From NCBI GenBank assembly GCA_964424545.1, contig CAYRJN010000049.1, positions 1 through 21,283 of the forward strand: a stretch of DNA of 21,283 bases. The letters run 5' to 3'. Each line of letters opens with the position of its first letter. Within the stretch, counting starts at the first letter, position 1. The notes beneath the pieces were generated by a model. The model ran no database searches. It was not told where the DNA came from and saw only the letters and a list, made by a program, of their open reading frames with translations. Shown piece after piece: positions 1 through 7,497 of this stretch. Made by a program: the position numbers and the translations under genes. The DNA comes from JAUVIB01 sp964424545 (GTDB lineage: Bacteria; Calditrichota; Calditrichia; Calditrichales; Calditrichaceae).

Positions 1-15
1 TATTTCATCATCCAT
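1..15 (-). CDS. Possible 5' end of a gene leaving the window (MDDEI...)
   Basis: Reading leftwards, an ATG at 15-13 opens a frame (Met-Asp-Asp-Glu-Ile) that runs off the window. An AGGA sequence lies six bases upstream of the ATG, a normal ribosome binding site distance. It follows kdsC on the same strand after about 180 non-coding bases, so it may continue the Kdo/LPS operon; kdsD or an lpt gene would be typical neighbours. Five codons cannot identify it, so the product is unknown. Confidence 0.35.
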
Positions 16-192
16 AATTTTTCCTAATCAATTTCCTTTTTTTACGTAAAGGCTTATAAGTATGTTTCTATGATTTTTATAATAAACGCCATGACGATAA
101 TCGTTTTAAGTTTTTATCAGTAATGAATGTATTCGAGCGCAACCCGATATAGTAAAATCATTTTTAATAGATATCCTATTGTTCCAAAGTTG

Positions 193-723
193 TTAAAAAG
201 GATAGTCAATCGTTATTAAATCTCTTATGAGGCCGTCAAACTTATCTTGCCTAATAAGAATTTTATCCACGACCTCCCGAACCGCTCCATACCCCCCTTT
301 CGCAACAGTTACATAATCACAAACGGCTTTAACTTCATCTCTGGCATTAGCGGGCGCAGCGCTGAAGCCAACTTCCCGTAAAATAGCAATATCCAACAAG
401 TCGTCTCCGATATAACAGATTTCTTCACTATTCAAGTTATATTGCTTTTTAATTAGCAGATATTCCGGATATTTATTGAAACTTCCCTGAGAAAGGACAT
501 CAAATTTTAATTCCTTTGCTCTATGTTCAACCACATCCGATTTTCGTCCGGTAATTATTCCCGTTTTTAAACCGGCAAGCCTGGCAAGAGTGATTCCCAG
601 TCCATCTTGGACATTAAAGGCTTTGATTTCAATATTATTTGAACCGAGAATAATGGAGCCGTCCGTTAAAACGCCGTCTACATCCATCAGAATCATTTTG
701 ATTTTACTCATCTTCGATTTCAC
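193..723 (-). CDS. kdsC: 3-deoxy-D-manno-octulosonate 8-phosphate phosphatase (KdsC)
   Basis: This HAD-superfamily phosphatase removes phosphate from Kdo-8-phosphate to give Kdo for LPS inner-core synthesis in the cytoplasm. The catalytic motif DVDGVLTDG has nucleophile D14 and acid/base D16. ITGR follows near residues 57-60, and the Mg-binding GDDLLD is at 106-111. The family tail signature SAAPANARDEVK and then GGYGAVRE follows. At 176 residues it is the normal small, capless KdsC size. The chosen start is a GTG: GGGAGA sits eight bases before it, whereas the internal ATG at 711 has only a weak site. It is the third gene after kdsA and a transporter on the same strand, with an 86-base gap before it. 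The assignment is firm; only the start is debatable. Confidence 0.95.
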   Translation of the reverse strand: MKSKMSKIKMILMDVDGVLTDGSIILGSNNIEIKAFNVQDGLGITLARLAGLKTGIITGRKSDVVEHRAKELKFDVLSQGSFNKYPEYLLIKKQYNLNSEEICYIGDDLLDIAILREVGFSAAPANARDEVKAVCDYVTVAKGGYGAVREVVDKILIRQDKFDGLIRDLITIDYPF

Positions 724-809
724 GGTATATTTCTCCCGATAAGCATACTGTTTTTATTTGTTTATAAAGCTTCCTAATAAATCTTAGTTTAATTCTATAC
801 AAAAAAGAT

Positions 810-2126
810 TCATGCCGCTTTTTTGGCGTCAATGCGATCGGTTATAAATTTAAAAATTAACAAAGCAACAAAAGCCGCCACGCCGATCCCCGAAAAATAA
901 TACCAAATATAGTGAGCATGATCATAAGCATGCGCCGTTTGATCGGGCGATAAGACAGCCGGATTGGGGCAGTATTCATCCAGTAAATATCCGCTGGCAA
1001 TAAAACCGAAAAGCCATGCAAAAAACGTAGTCAGATGGGAATAACCCATATACAGTCCTTCTTCGCCTTTCGGAGCCTGCATAGATGCATACTCAAGAAA
1101 ACGCGGCGATAAAAAACATTCCGCCACACCCTGCAAAGCAATACCGACAATCAAGGCCACTGTTATGGGATGTAATGAAAAAAGACCGAAAATGGAAACC
1201 GAATCTCCCGTCGCCGCCTGTAAAACAGGGCTCAAGGCGATTGCCAGCGCCGAAAAAGGGATAATCAGCAAGCCCAATCCTATGGAATTTACAGGACTTA
1301 TTTTACGGACAAGATAGGTTATAGGTACGACCAAAACAACTACCGTAAAGGGATTTATATTGGCAATCCATTCCGGCGCCGCATTTTCGCCAACCATCCT
1401 TAAAGCATATTTTGGCATGGTGGCGTAAAGCTGTCCTTGAATTGCCCAAAAACCGGCTACAATTAAAATTAAAGCCATAAAACGGAAATTTTTAAGTACG
1501 GTCAATAGCCCATCAACAGTCTCTTTTAAACTTTTTCCCTTGCCACTATTGTCAACGTCTTTATAAAAAATCAATACAATTAATAAGGCTATAAATGCCA
1601 TAAAAGCCGCATAATAATTGATATACTCTAAACCCAATTCGGTTCTTAAAGGTTTGGCAATGGATTTACCGAGAAAAGCGCCGATATTTACCATCATATA
1701 GAATATCGAAAAAGCGCGTGAACGGTGCGCTTCATCCGATGATTTGGCGACCGTTCCGGAAATGATCGGTTTAACAAAAGAACCGCCTATGAGAATTAAC
1801 AGCAAAGAAACTATCGCTATAAATTTTGTAATAATAAATCCAAGCAAAAAATACCCGCCTGATAGCAATACAAAAGCCAACGCCAATGCGGTACGAAAAC
1901 CCATTTTATCAGCCAGCGCTCCCGTAAACGTGGGGGCGAGATATAAAAATGAGGCAAAAAAAGCAACCAACCAGCCTGTTTCAATATCCGTAAAACCGAC
2001 TATCCTGGTCAGGAACAAAGTTAAAACAATGAACATTCCGTAATAAGCGGCGCGTTCAAACAATTCAATTACATTTGCAGTCCAAAAAGTGGCGGGAAAT
2101 TTCCAGCTCAATCGAGTTGTTGTCAT
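810..2126 (-). CDS. POT/PTR2-like major facilitator transporter
   Basis: This is a 438-residue, very hydrophobic inner-membrane protein with many predicted transmembrane helices. The first helix carries ELFERAAYYG (residues 21-30), which matches the ExxER...YY proton-coupling motif of proton-dependent oligopeptide transporters but has Ala where the family usually has Phe. The segment IFYMMVNIGAFLG resembles the second PTR2 signature, FYxxINxG. A D-x-x-G-x-R loop (ADKMGFRTA) follows helix 2, as in MFS proteins. It is shorter than many POT proteins, so it may lack the two extra helices common in bacterial members. The start is ATG with GGAGG four bases upstream. It lies 29 bases after kdsA and before kdsC, implying co-transcription. 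The substrate is not predictable; di/tripeptides are the family default. Confidence 0.85.
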   Translation of the reverse strand: MTTTRLSWKFPATFWTANVIELFERAAYYGMFIVLTLFLTRIVGFTDIETGWLVAFFASFLYLAPTFTGALADKMGFRTALALAFVLLSGGYFLLGFIITKFIAIVSLLLILIGGSFVKPIISGTVAKSSDEAHRSRAFSIFYMMVNIGAFLGKSIAKPLRTELGLEYINYYAAFMAFIALLIVLIFYKDVDNSGKGKSLKETVDGLLTVLKNFRFMALILIVAGFWAIQGQLYATMPKYALRMVGENAAPEWIANINPFTVVVLVVPITYLVRKISPVNSIGLGLLIIPFSALAIALSPVLQAATGDSVSIFGLFSLHPITVALIVGIALQGVAECFLSPRFLEYASMQAPKGEEGLYMGYSHLTTFFAWLFGFIASGYLLDEYCPNPAVLSPDQTAHAYDHAHYIWYYFSGIGVAAFVALLIFKFITDRIDAKKAA

Positions 2127-2155
2127 AAATCCTCCGAAATAGAATTATATATCGG

Positions 2156-3016
2156 TCATTTGTAATCGTATATACCTATTTCATCATTTTTTAGATGAGG
2201 TTTTACCATTTCATCAATCGCTTTTGCCTGTATTAACAATTCTTCCAATTTTTGCAAGGGAAGCATACTTGCCGCATCGCATAAAGCGCTGTCACAATCG
2301 GGATGCGTTTCTATAAAAATCCCGTCAATACCTGCCGCTACCCCGGCACGGGTTAAGGGAAAAATAAATTCCTTTGCGCCGCCTCGACGATCGCTGCTGC
2401 TTACGCCGTATTTTCGGATAGCGTGAGTCGGATCAAGAATTACAGGATAGCCGAGATCGCGCATAACTTTTAAATTGCGCATATCCATAACCAAATTATG
2501 GTAGCCGAAAAAAGTCCCTCGATCCGTTAAAATAATGTTTTGATTACCCACACCGGTGATTTTATTAACGGCCGTTTGCATATCGCTTGCCGATAAAAAC
2601 TGCCCTTTTTTTACATTAATCGTTTTCCCCGTTTTGGCCACGGCAAGCAACAACGAAGTTTGCATAGATAAAAAAGCGGGAATCTGAATAACGTCCAATA
2701 TCTCGGCGCAGGCTTCGGCATCATGCTGATCATGGATATCCGAAAGAACGGGAACCCCTACATCATCCTTTACCTTTTGCAAAATCTTTAAGCCTTTTTC
2801 CAAACCGATCCCCTGATAGGAATCCGCAGAGGAGCGATTATCCTTTAAATAGGATGATTTGAATATAAAGGGCATTCCGATTTTATCGGTTATTTTTTTT
2901 ATATTTTCAGCCGTTTTTAAAACAATAGTTTCATTCTCAATCACGCAGGGCCCGCCGACTAGTATCAAAGGCTGACCGTCGCCTATTTCCAATTCACCGA
3001 TTTTTATATTATTCAT
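2156..3016 (-). CDS. kdsA: 2-dehydro-3-deoxyphosphooctonate aldolase (Kdo-8-P synthase, KdsA)
   Basis: KdsA condenses phosphoenolpyruvate with arabinose-5-phosphate to Kdo-8-phosphate, the committed step to Kdo. Family signatures are FKSSYLKDNRSSADSYQG, PVLSDIHD, IQIPAFLSMQT, VKKGQFLSASDM, LDPTHAIRKYG and FIETHPD. The N-terminal GGPCVIENE has Cys24 where the metal-independent E. coli type has Asn. Together with the PTHA His, the ETHP Glu and the Asp of CDAASM, this fits the class II, metal-dependent enzymes such as that of Aquifex. I start it at the ATG at 3016 (286 residues). A GTG three codons upstream is also open, but the purine-rich site GAAAG is better spaced for the ATG. It is first in the operon with the POT transporter and kdsC, behind a recognisable promoter. 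Confidence 0.96.
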   Translation of the reverse strand: MNNIKIGELEIGDGQPLILVGGPCVIENETIVLKTAENIKKITDKIGMPFIFKSSYLKDNRSSADSYQGIGLEKGLKILQKVKDDVGVPVLSDIHDQHDAEACAEILDVIQIPAFLSMQTSLLLAVAKTGKTINVKKGQFLSASDMQTAVNKITGVGNQNIILTDRGTFFGYHNLVMDMRNLKVMRDLGYPVILDPTHAIRKYGVSSSDRRGGAKEFIFPLTRAGVAAGIDGIFIETHPDCDSALCDAASMLPLQKLEELLIQAKAIDEMVKPHLKNDEIGIYDYK

Positions 3017-3046
3017 TGCAATCACTTTCTTTAATTAAATTTAATT

Positions 3047-3075
3047 TTTATAATGTAAAAATTTAGTTGTGCCAA
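3047..3075 (-). promoter_or_regulatory. Sigma70-type promoter of the kdsA operon
   Basis: On the minus strand TTGGCA (3075-3070), a 17-base spacer and TATAAA (3052-3047) match the housekeeping consensus at five of six positions in each box. Transcription would begin near 3040, giving a leader of about 24 bases before the kdsA ATG. The match is direct; activity is inferred. Confidence 0.6.
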
Positions 3076-3114
3076 AATATTTCAGGCTGACCTTTTTAGA
3101 AACTCCTAATAAAC

Positions 3115-3138
3115 TAATTGACAATACCAAGTCAATTA
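3115..3138. promoter_or_regulatory. Inverted repeat TAATTGAC-N8-GTCAATTA between kdsA and rsmE
   Basis: Two perfect 8-base arms flank an 8-base spacer (AATACCAA). The left arm forms TTGACA on the plus strand (3118-3123) and the right arm forms TTGACT on the minus strand, so the arms could be overlapping -35 boxes pointing to rsmE and kdsA, a dimeric operator, or both. No T-run follows, and the region is divergent, so a terminator is unlikely. A plus-strand GATTAT lies 18 bases after TTGACA as a moderate -10. Function is inferred. Confidence 0.4.
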
Positions 3139-3185
3139 CATGATTATTAATTTAGTCAAAATTATGAATATATGGTAGTTTATTT

Positions 3186-3191
3186 TATAAT
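3186..3191 (+). promoter_or_regulatory. Candidate -10 box for rsmE
   Basis: A perfect TATAAT lies 53 bases before the rsmE ATG. The sequence at the matching -35 position is poor, so this is only a candidate. The alternative is the TTGACA at 3118-3123 with GATTAT. Confidence 0.3.
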
Positions 3192-3244
3192 TACGTAAAT
3201 TAAACTTTGCATTTTTGATTTAAATTTAAGATATTTCTTTAACA

Positions 3245-3955
3245 ATGGAATTATTTTATGCACAGCCGCAAAATATAGAAGATGATGCAATATTTCTTGA
3301 TCGTTTTGAAGAGAAACATCTTCTAAAAACTCTAAGAAAAAAGCGCAGCGACATAGTAGACATCACAGACGGAATAGGCAATTGGTATGTTGCCGAAATA
3401 AGAGACGTAAAACCGCAATTGAAACTTAAAATTATTAAAGTTCAAAATGTTCACTTAAAAAACAGACCGTTGACTCTCGCTGTCGGCTACATTCGGCAAA
3501 ACCGAATGGAATTTATTATAGAAAAAGGTACCGAGCTCGGGATTAATGAGTTCATTTTATTTAGATCACAATATTGCAACCATTTTTCCAAAAACAAAGA
3601 GCGGTTCGATAAAATTCTAAGGCAAGCTATGAAACAATCTTTGCAATTTTATTTGCCGAAGATAACAATATTGAATAGCTTTAATGAATTCATCGCATAC
3701 TCACAAAAATATAAACAGAAAATTGCAGGATTTACGGAAAAGGATCAACCAATTCATAAATATTTAGCTGAACATAAAAAAATTGAAGATACGACGTTGT
3801 TTGTTGTCGGACCGGAAGGCGGCTTTACAGAAGAAGAAGGCCTTACATTGGTGAAAAATGGGTTTGTTTTGGTTTCTCTTGGCAAAACAAGGCTCCGCAC
3901 AGAAACCGCAGCCATAGTCGGAACCGCCGTAATTCAATTTTACAGCAACAATTAA
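3245..3955 (+). CDS. rsmE: 16S rRNA m3U1498 methyltransferase (RsmE)
   Basis: RsmE is a SPOUT-class enzyme that methylates N3 of U1498 in 16S rRNA using S-adenosylmethionine. The N-terminal part has KHLLKTLRKKRSD, matching the PUA-like HHLxxVLR region. The SPOUT part has EKGTELGI (93-100), then AMKQSLQFYLP, and the C-terminal knot signature GPEGGF (189-194) with SLGKTRLRTETA (211-222). The length of 236 residues is typical. The ATG has no good Shine-Dalgarno site, unlike its downstream neighbour. It is the first gene of a plus-strand run; the HIT gene begins ten bases after its stop, so the two are probably co-transcribed. Confidence 0.95.
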   Translation: MELFYAQPQNIEDDAIFLDRFEEKHLLKTLRKKRSDIVDITDGIGNWYVAEIRDVKPQLKLKIIKVQNVHLKNRPLTLAVGYIRQNRMEFIIEKGTELGINEFILFRSQYCNHFSKNKERFDKILRQAMKQSLQFYLPKITILNSFNEFIAYSQKYKQKIAGFTEKDQPIHKYLAEHKKIEDTTLFVVGPEGGFTEEEGLTLVKNGFVLVSLGKTRLRTETAAIVGTAVIQFYSNN

Positions 3956-3965
3956 GGAGGTTAAA

Positions 3966-4316
3966 TTGGAAAGAGAAGATTGTGTATTTTGCCAGATTCT
4001 TTCAAAAAGGAAAGCAAGCAAAATTGAATATGAAGATGAAGAGCTTGCCGTTTTTTGGGATATCAATCCCCAAGCTCCGGTTCATTTGCTGATTGTGCCA
4101 AAAAAACATGTGGCCAAGCTTTCCGATTTTGACGAGTCTGACGATTATCTGATGTGTAAATTATTTAAAGTGGCAAGAGATGTGGCCAAAAAACTAAAGT
4201 TAGATGAAAAAGGATTTCGTCTTGTTTTAAATGAGGGCAGGGATGCCGGCCAAAGTATTTTCCACGTCCATTTGCATCTTTTAAGCGGCAGACGCTTGAT
4301 GTGGCCTCCGGGTTAA
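3966..4316 (+). CDS. HIT-family (HINT-like) nucleotide hydrolase
   Basis: This is a 116-residue histidine-triad protein. The triad HVHLH (H100, H102, H104) is followed by LLSGRR. The N-terminal CVFCQI and the internal FWDINPQAPVHLLIVPKKHV are characteristic of the HINT branch, which hydrolyses nucleoside phosphoramidates such as AMP-lysine in the cytoplasm. The start is TTG, preceded by AAGGAGG at a good distance; there is no ATG alternative before the CVFC motif. It follows rsmE by ten bases. Family assignment is firm; the physiological substrate is unknown. Confidence 0.93.
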   Translation: MEREDCVFCQILSKRKASKIEYEDEELAVFWDINPQAPVHLLIVPKKHVAKLSDFDESDDYLMCKLFKVARDVAKKLKLDEKGFRLVLNEGRDAGQSIFHVHLHLLSGRRLMWPPG

Positions 4317-4430
4317 TATAAAAGAGATATCGAGTCAAAAATGATATCAATCGCTTTACCCATTTTTACAGATTTTATATAAAAGTTCTCACGTTCAACA
4401 TGTAAAATAAATATTGGAGGGATATCTATC

Positions 4431-5285
4431 ATGATCCGTGTATTGCATTTTATCGTTGCCGTACTGTTATTTTCCGTAATTTTTGCTTTTGCCGAAGAAA
4501 AGAAAGATAAGAAGCCGGTTTACGGATGGATTAAAGAATCTATCGTGACTTTAAATTATTCGCAAAGCAAATTTGACAATTGGTCAAAAGGAGGTGAAAA
4601 TGCTTGGAATTGGCAGGCAGAATTTCGCGCAAAATTTGAAAAAAATGAATTAAATTACAATTGGCTGACCAAAGGCTATTTAATATACGGAAATACTCAA
4701 GTCGGTTCGGAAATAGCCAAAAAATCATCCGATGAAATACGTCTTGAATCGGTTTATTCCTATAAAATGGGTCTTCATGTAAACCCATATATTTCCTTAA
4801 CAGGCTTAACGCAGCTAACATCCGGTTATGAGTATAGCGACACATCACAAGTGGAAGTCTCAAATTTTTGGGACCCGGCGTTTTTAACGGAAAGTATTGG
4901 TTTTGGATATAAACACAGCGAAACTTTCAGAACTCGGCTCGGTGTGGCGGTTAAACAAACGATCACACGTAATTTTAATAGCTATTCTGATGACCCAAAC
5001 ACATCAAATATAGAGAAAATCGATAATAGTCTCGGTGCGGAATCGGTTACCGATCTGCAAATTAAATTTAACGATGATATAATTTTTATATCAATGTTAC
5101 AGCTATTTTCCGATTTTACAATGATTGATGAAGTGGACGTTCGCTGGAACAATCTTTTTGTTGCTAAGCTAATGAAATATGTTTCCGTTAGTTTTTCGTT
5201 TGATTTGATGTATGATAAAAATATATCGCCAAAAAGGCAGCTAAAGCAAGTATTAGCAGTAGGACTGACTTATTCTATTTTTTAA
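4431..5285 (+). CDS. DUF3078-type outer-membrane protein
   Basis: The precursor has 284 residues. A signal peptide covers about residues 1-21 (hydrophobic core LHFIVAVLLFSVIFAFA, then AEEKKDKK). The mature part opens with GWIKESIVTLNYSQSKFDNW and GGENAWNW (about 32-61), the conserved block of DUF3078, and continues with alternating polar/hydrophobic strands. It ends in Phe (LTYSIF), as expected for a BAM-assembled beta-barrel. The function of this family, common in Bacteroidota and relatives, is unknown. A GGAGGG site precedes the ATG by nine bases. It sits 114 bases after the HIT gene and 26 bases before another outer-membrane gene. Confidence 0.85.
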   Translation: MIRVLHFIVAVLLFSVIFAFAEEKKDKKPVYGWIKESIVTLNYSQSKFDNWSKGGENAWNWQAEFRAKFEKNELNYNWLTKGYLIYGNTQVGSEIAKKSSDEIRLESVYSYKMGLHVNPYISLTGLTQLTSGYEYSDTSQVEVSNFWDPAFLTESIGFGYKHSETFRTRLGVAVKQTITRNFNSYSDDPNTSNIEKIDNSLGAESVTDLQIKFNDDIIFISMLQLFSDFTMIDEVDVRWNNLFVAKLMKYVSVSFSFDLMYDKNISPKRQLKQVLAVGLTYSIF

Positions 5286-5311
5286 TCTGCTTTTCTCTTT
5301 TAGGAGGATCT

Positions 5312-6493
5312 ATGCCTTTTTTGAAATTAAAAAATATTTCATGGCTGCTGATTTTAACCAATATTTCGTTTTCGCAAAATATTACAAATTTTTTCTTCAA
5401 CGGCAACGGTGCCCGAGCCGTGGGTATGGGTAACGCCTATACAGCAGTTGCAGAAGATGCTACGGCGATTTCTTGGAATTCTGCGGGCTTAACATCCAAA
5501 AGATATGCACAGGCTACGGTAGTCGGCCGGTTTGGAAACAGCTCCGTAAATATCAGCGGATTTCAGGATTTTGGAATTGATGCATGGGATGTAACAACCG
5601 ATATATATTCCCAAATCAACTATGTCGGCTTCACCTATCCTTTGAATTTTCGTAAAATAAAAACAACCGTTGGCATCGCGTATCGCAGAATCCATGACTT
5701 TTCCCATAACGAGATAAATAAATTGAGCGGTCCTCTTTTTGGCGACCCCAGCGGTTCGCTGGAAACGAACAATAATAGTGGCGGAGGCTTGGGCGCCTTT
5801 GCGCTTGCCGGTGGTTTTCGACTCCATAAAATGTTTTCGGTCGGAGCAACGCTGAACTTTTATAGCGGCAAAAAAAATAGCTATACAACCTATACCCTCA
5901 ACGGCGAAACGCAATATGATAAATCTATCGGGTACGAACAAAAATATACGGGATTTGGCGCCGATATAGGTCTAATGTTCAAACCCATTAAATCCTTATC
6001 CATCGGCGCAAATATTGTACTGCCACATTCGCTTGAAACGACGGGCGACAGTTTAAACAAATCGCTTGATATTCCAACATTTTATACAATCGGTATAGCC
6101 TACAGACCTACTAAAAAACTGCTTTTCGCCTTTGATTACCGTCCTCAGCCTCTCGGCGATATCACGATTAACGGAGAAAAATCGGATGCGGAAAATATCT
6201 ATTCACTTCATTTCGGCTTGCTTTATAAGGTCGTATCAGGAAAAAAATTGTATCCATTAAGGTTTGGATACTATATGAACAGCGAATCAAATGACGCTCT
6301 AAACGCCGATAATGTTTACACAGGCGGGGTAACGTTCCCCTTTCAAAATTTTTCCGTTGATCTGGGATTTGAATTTGCCAGAACCAGTTTTACAAAAGAA
6401 GACGATATTAACGGTAATCCCTACACCGGTGATTATTCAAGTAAGGATTTCCGTATGACCATCGGCTTTAGTTTTGATCTTGTACGCCGCTGA
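5312..6493 (+). CDS. PorV/FadL-like outer-membrane beta-barrel protein
   Basis: This is a 393-residue secreted protein with a signal peptide of about 21 residues (WLLILTNISFS, then QN). The mature N-terminus has GARAVGMGNAYTAVAEDATA followed by ISWNSAGL (33-60), the signature shared by PorV/PorQ, UPF0164 and OmpP1/FadL proteins. The rest shows amphipathic strands with Gly/Tyr/Phe patterns and ends in MTIGFSFDLVRR. FadL members import hydrophobic compounds, and PorV acts in type IX secretion. No other type IX gene is in the window, so I do not claim that role. AGGAGG precedes the ATG. It is probably co-transcribed with the DUF3078 gene 26 bases upstream. Confidence 0.82.
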   Translation: MPFLKLKNISWLLILTNISFSQNITNFFFNGNGARAVGMGNAYTAVAEDATAISWNSAGLTSKRYAQATVVGRFGNSSVNISGFQDFGIDAWDVTTDIYSQINYVGFTYPLNFRKIKTTVGIAYRRIHDFSHNEINKLSGPLFGDPSGSLETNNNSGGGLGAFALAGGFRLHKMFSVGATLNFYSGKKNSYTTYTLNGETQYDKSIGYEQKYTGFGADIGLMFKPIKSLSIGANIVLPHSLETTGDSLNKSLDIPTFYTIGIAYRPTKKLLFAFDYRPQPLGDITINGEKSDAENIYSLHFGLLYKVVSGKKLYPLRFGYYMNSESNDALNADNVYTGGVTFPFQNFSVDLGFEFARTSFTKEDDINGNPYTGDYSSKDFRMTIGFSFDLVRR

Positions 6494-6558
6494 TTAAAAA
6501 TGTTTAAATAATAATATTTTAGCGTGGATATAGATTTATGTTCGTCAATGCTTCACTC

Positions 6559-7497
6559 CTAATGAAATCCGTTGATTACAATATATAATGGATTTATCAA
6601 AGTCACGACTACCTTTTCAATAAAATTATAGCCGTTTTTTTGCATTTTTAGGGTGGCTTGGTGGGATAGTTCGCCGATAGCGGAGCCCGCAAGTGGGGTA
6701 ACAAACAGATCCTGAATACTGGGCTGCTCGGCGGTTGCTTCTAAAACGTATTCCCATGTCGTTGAAATAAAAACGCTGAACAAAAGCGATTGAAAAGGCG
6801 TTCCTCCATGCGCTCGAATTGTATTATAATATAATCCGCCTGCGTAAGGGTGTCCCGCATAATTTAACTGCCAGATATCGTTATCCCAAACAGGGGGCGC
6901 GGTATATGCGCGTTCAAGATTTGAAAAGGCATCTTGAATATAATCTCCCTGCCATTTGGTAACGCTTCTCGGCGCGGCCATCAGCGTTAACATCATCCCC
7001 AAGCCGACACCTCCCCAAATTTTACATCCGACGGCAAAATGTTGTCCTAAATCATCATCGCGAAAAGAATCCCATAATTGCGAAATTTTTAAAGAATGAT
7101 CAGGCATAGCAGCTTGTCGTTTCTCACTTAATAGGGATGAGTTTGCGGATGGAAATATGGAATTCCGTTTGGTTAAATCCTTTTTGGAAAAATTTTTAGC
7201 ATTTTTATTAAGCAACATGTAGTCATGAATATATATTTCCGGTTCAATGAATATATTTTCACTTTTTGTAGACACTAAATATTTTTCTGTATTCTTTTGA
7301 AATTTATCAAGATTTTTAGGTGTAAAGCTTGGAAAAAATAAAAGCGGTTTATTGAAATTCAGGAATTGATTTTGCAAATTATTCAGCGTTAAATAATCGC
7401 TATTATTTATATTAACATAGCTATCGCTTGAATTCTTTGCATGTAATCTTAAGGAGACAGCGCACACTAAAAGAACTGTTATAATATATTTCATCAT
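6559..7497 (-). CDS. Secreted DUF3943 family protein
   Basis: This 312-residue protein has an N-terminal signal peptide (YIITVLLVCAVSLRLHA, cut near residue 20). Residues about 21-130 form a Lys/Asn/Ser-rich region that I cannot place. Residues about 140-312 carry the DUF3943 pattern: WQLNYAGHPYAGGLYYNTIR (210-228), a WEY (248-250), then EQPSIQDLFVTPLAGSAIGE (257-276). The family is predicted to be membrane-associated or periplasmic, of unknown function. The Ala/Gly-rich hydrophobic stretches near 160-175 and 290-310 could be membrane-embedded. The start has two adjacent ATGs and no clear ribosome binding site. It is convergent with the PorV-like gene, with 65 bases between stops and no obvious terminator. 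Confidence 0.78.
   Translation of the reverse strand: MMKYIITVLLVCAVSLRLHAKNSSDSYVNINNSDYLTLNNLQNQFLNFNKPLLFFPSFTPKNLDKFQKNTEKYLVSTKSENIFIEPEIYIHDYMLLNKNAKNFSKKDLTKRNSIFPSANSSLLSEKRQAAMPDHSLKISQLWDSFRDDDLGQHFAVGCKIWGGVGLGMMLTLMAAPRSVTKWQGDYIQDAFSNLERAYTAPPVWDNDIWQLNYAGHPYAGGLYYNTIRAHGGTPFQSLLFSVFISTTWEYVLEATAEQPSIQDLFVTPLAGSAIGELSHQATLKMQKNGYNFIEKVVVTLINPLYIVINGFH

Noticed and set aside
1744..2043. Open frame antisense to the POT transporter gene
   Set aside because: No ribosome binding site, no recognisable domain and a composition mirroring the hydrophobic gene on the other strand; the sense gene explains the sequence.
4323..4345. GATATC...GATATC hairpin downstream of the HIT gene
   Set aside because: Each arm is self-palindromic, the stem is weak with an 11-base loop and there is no T-run; it is not a persuasive terminator.
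5489..5941. 150-codon frame antisense to the PorV/FadL-like gene
   Set aside because: It lies wholly inside a gene with clear signal peptide and family motifs; its translation has no domain pattern.
5312..6493. Evidence of a type IX secretion locus from the PorV-like protein
   Set aside because: The N-terminal signature is shared with FadL and UPF0164 proteins, and no porU, sprA, gldK-N or C-terminal sorting-domain cargo is visible in the window.
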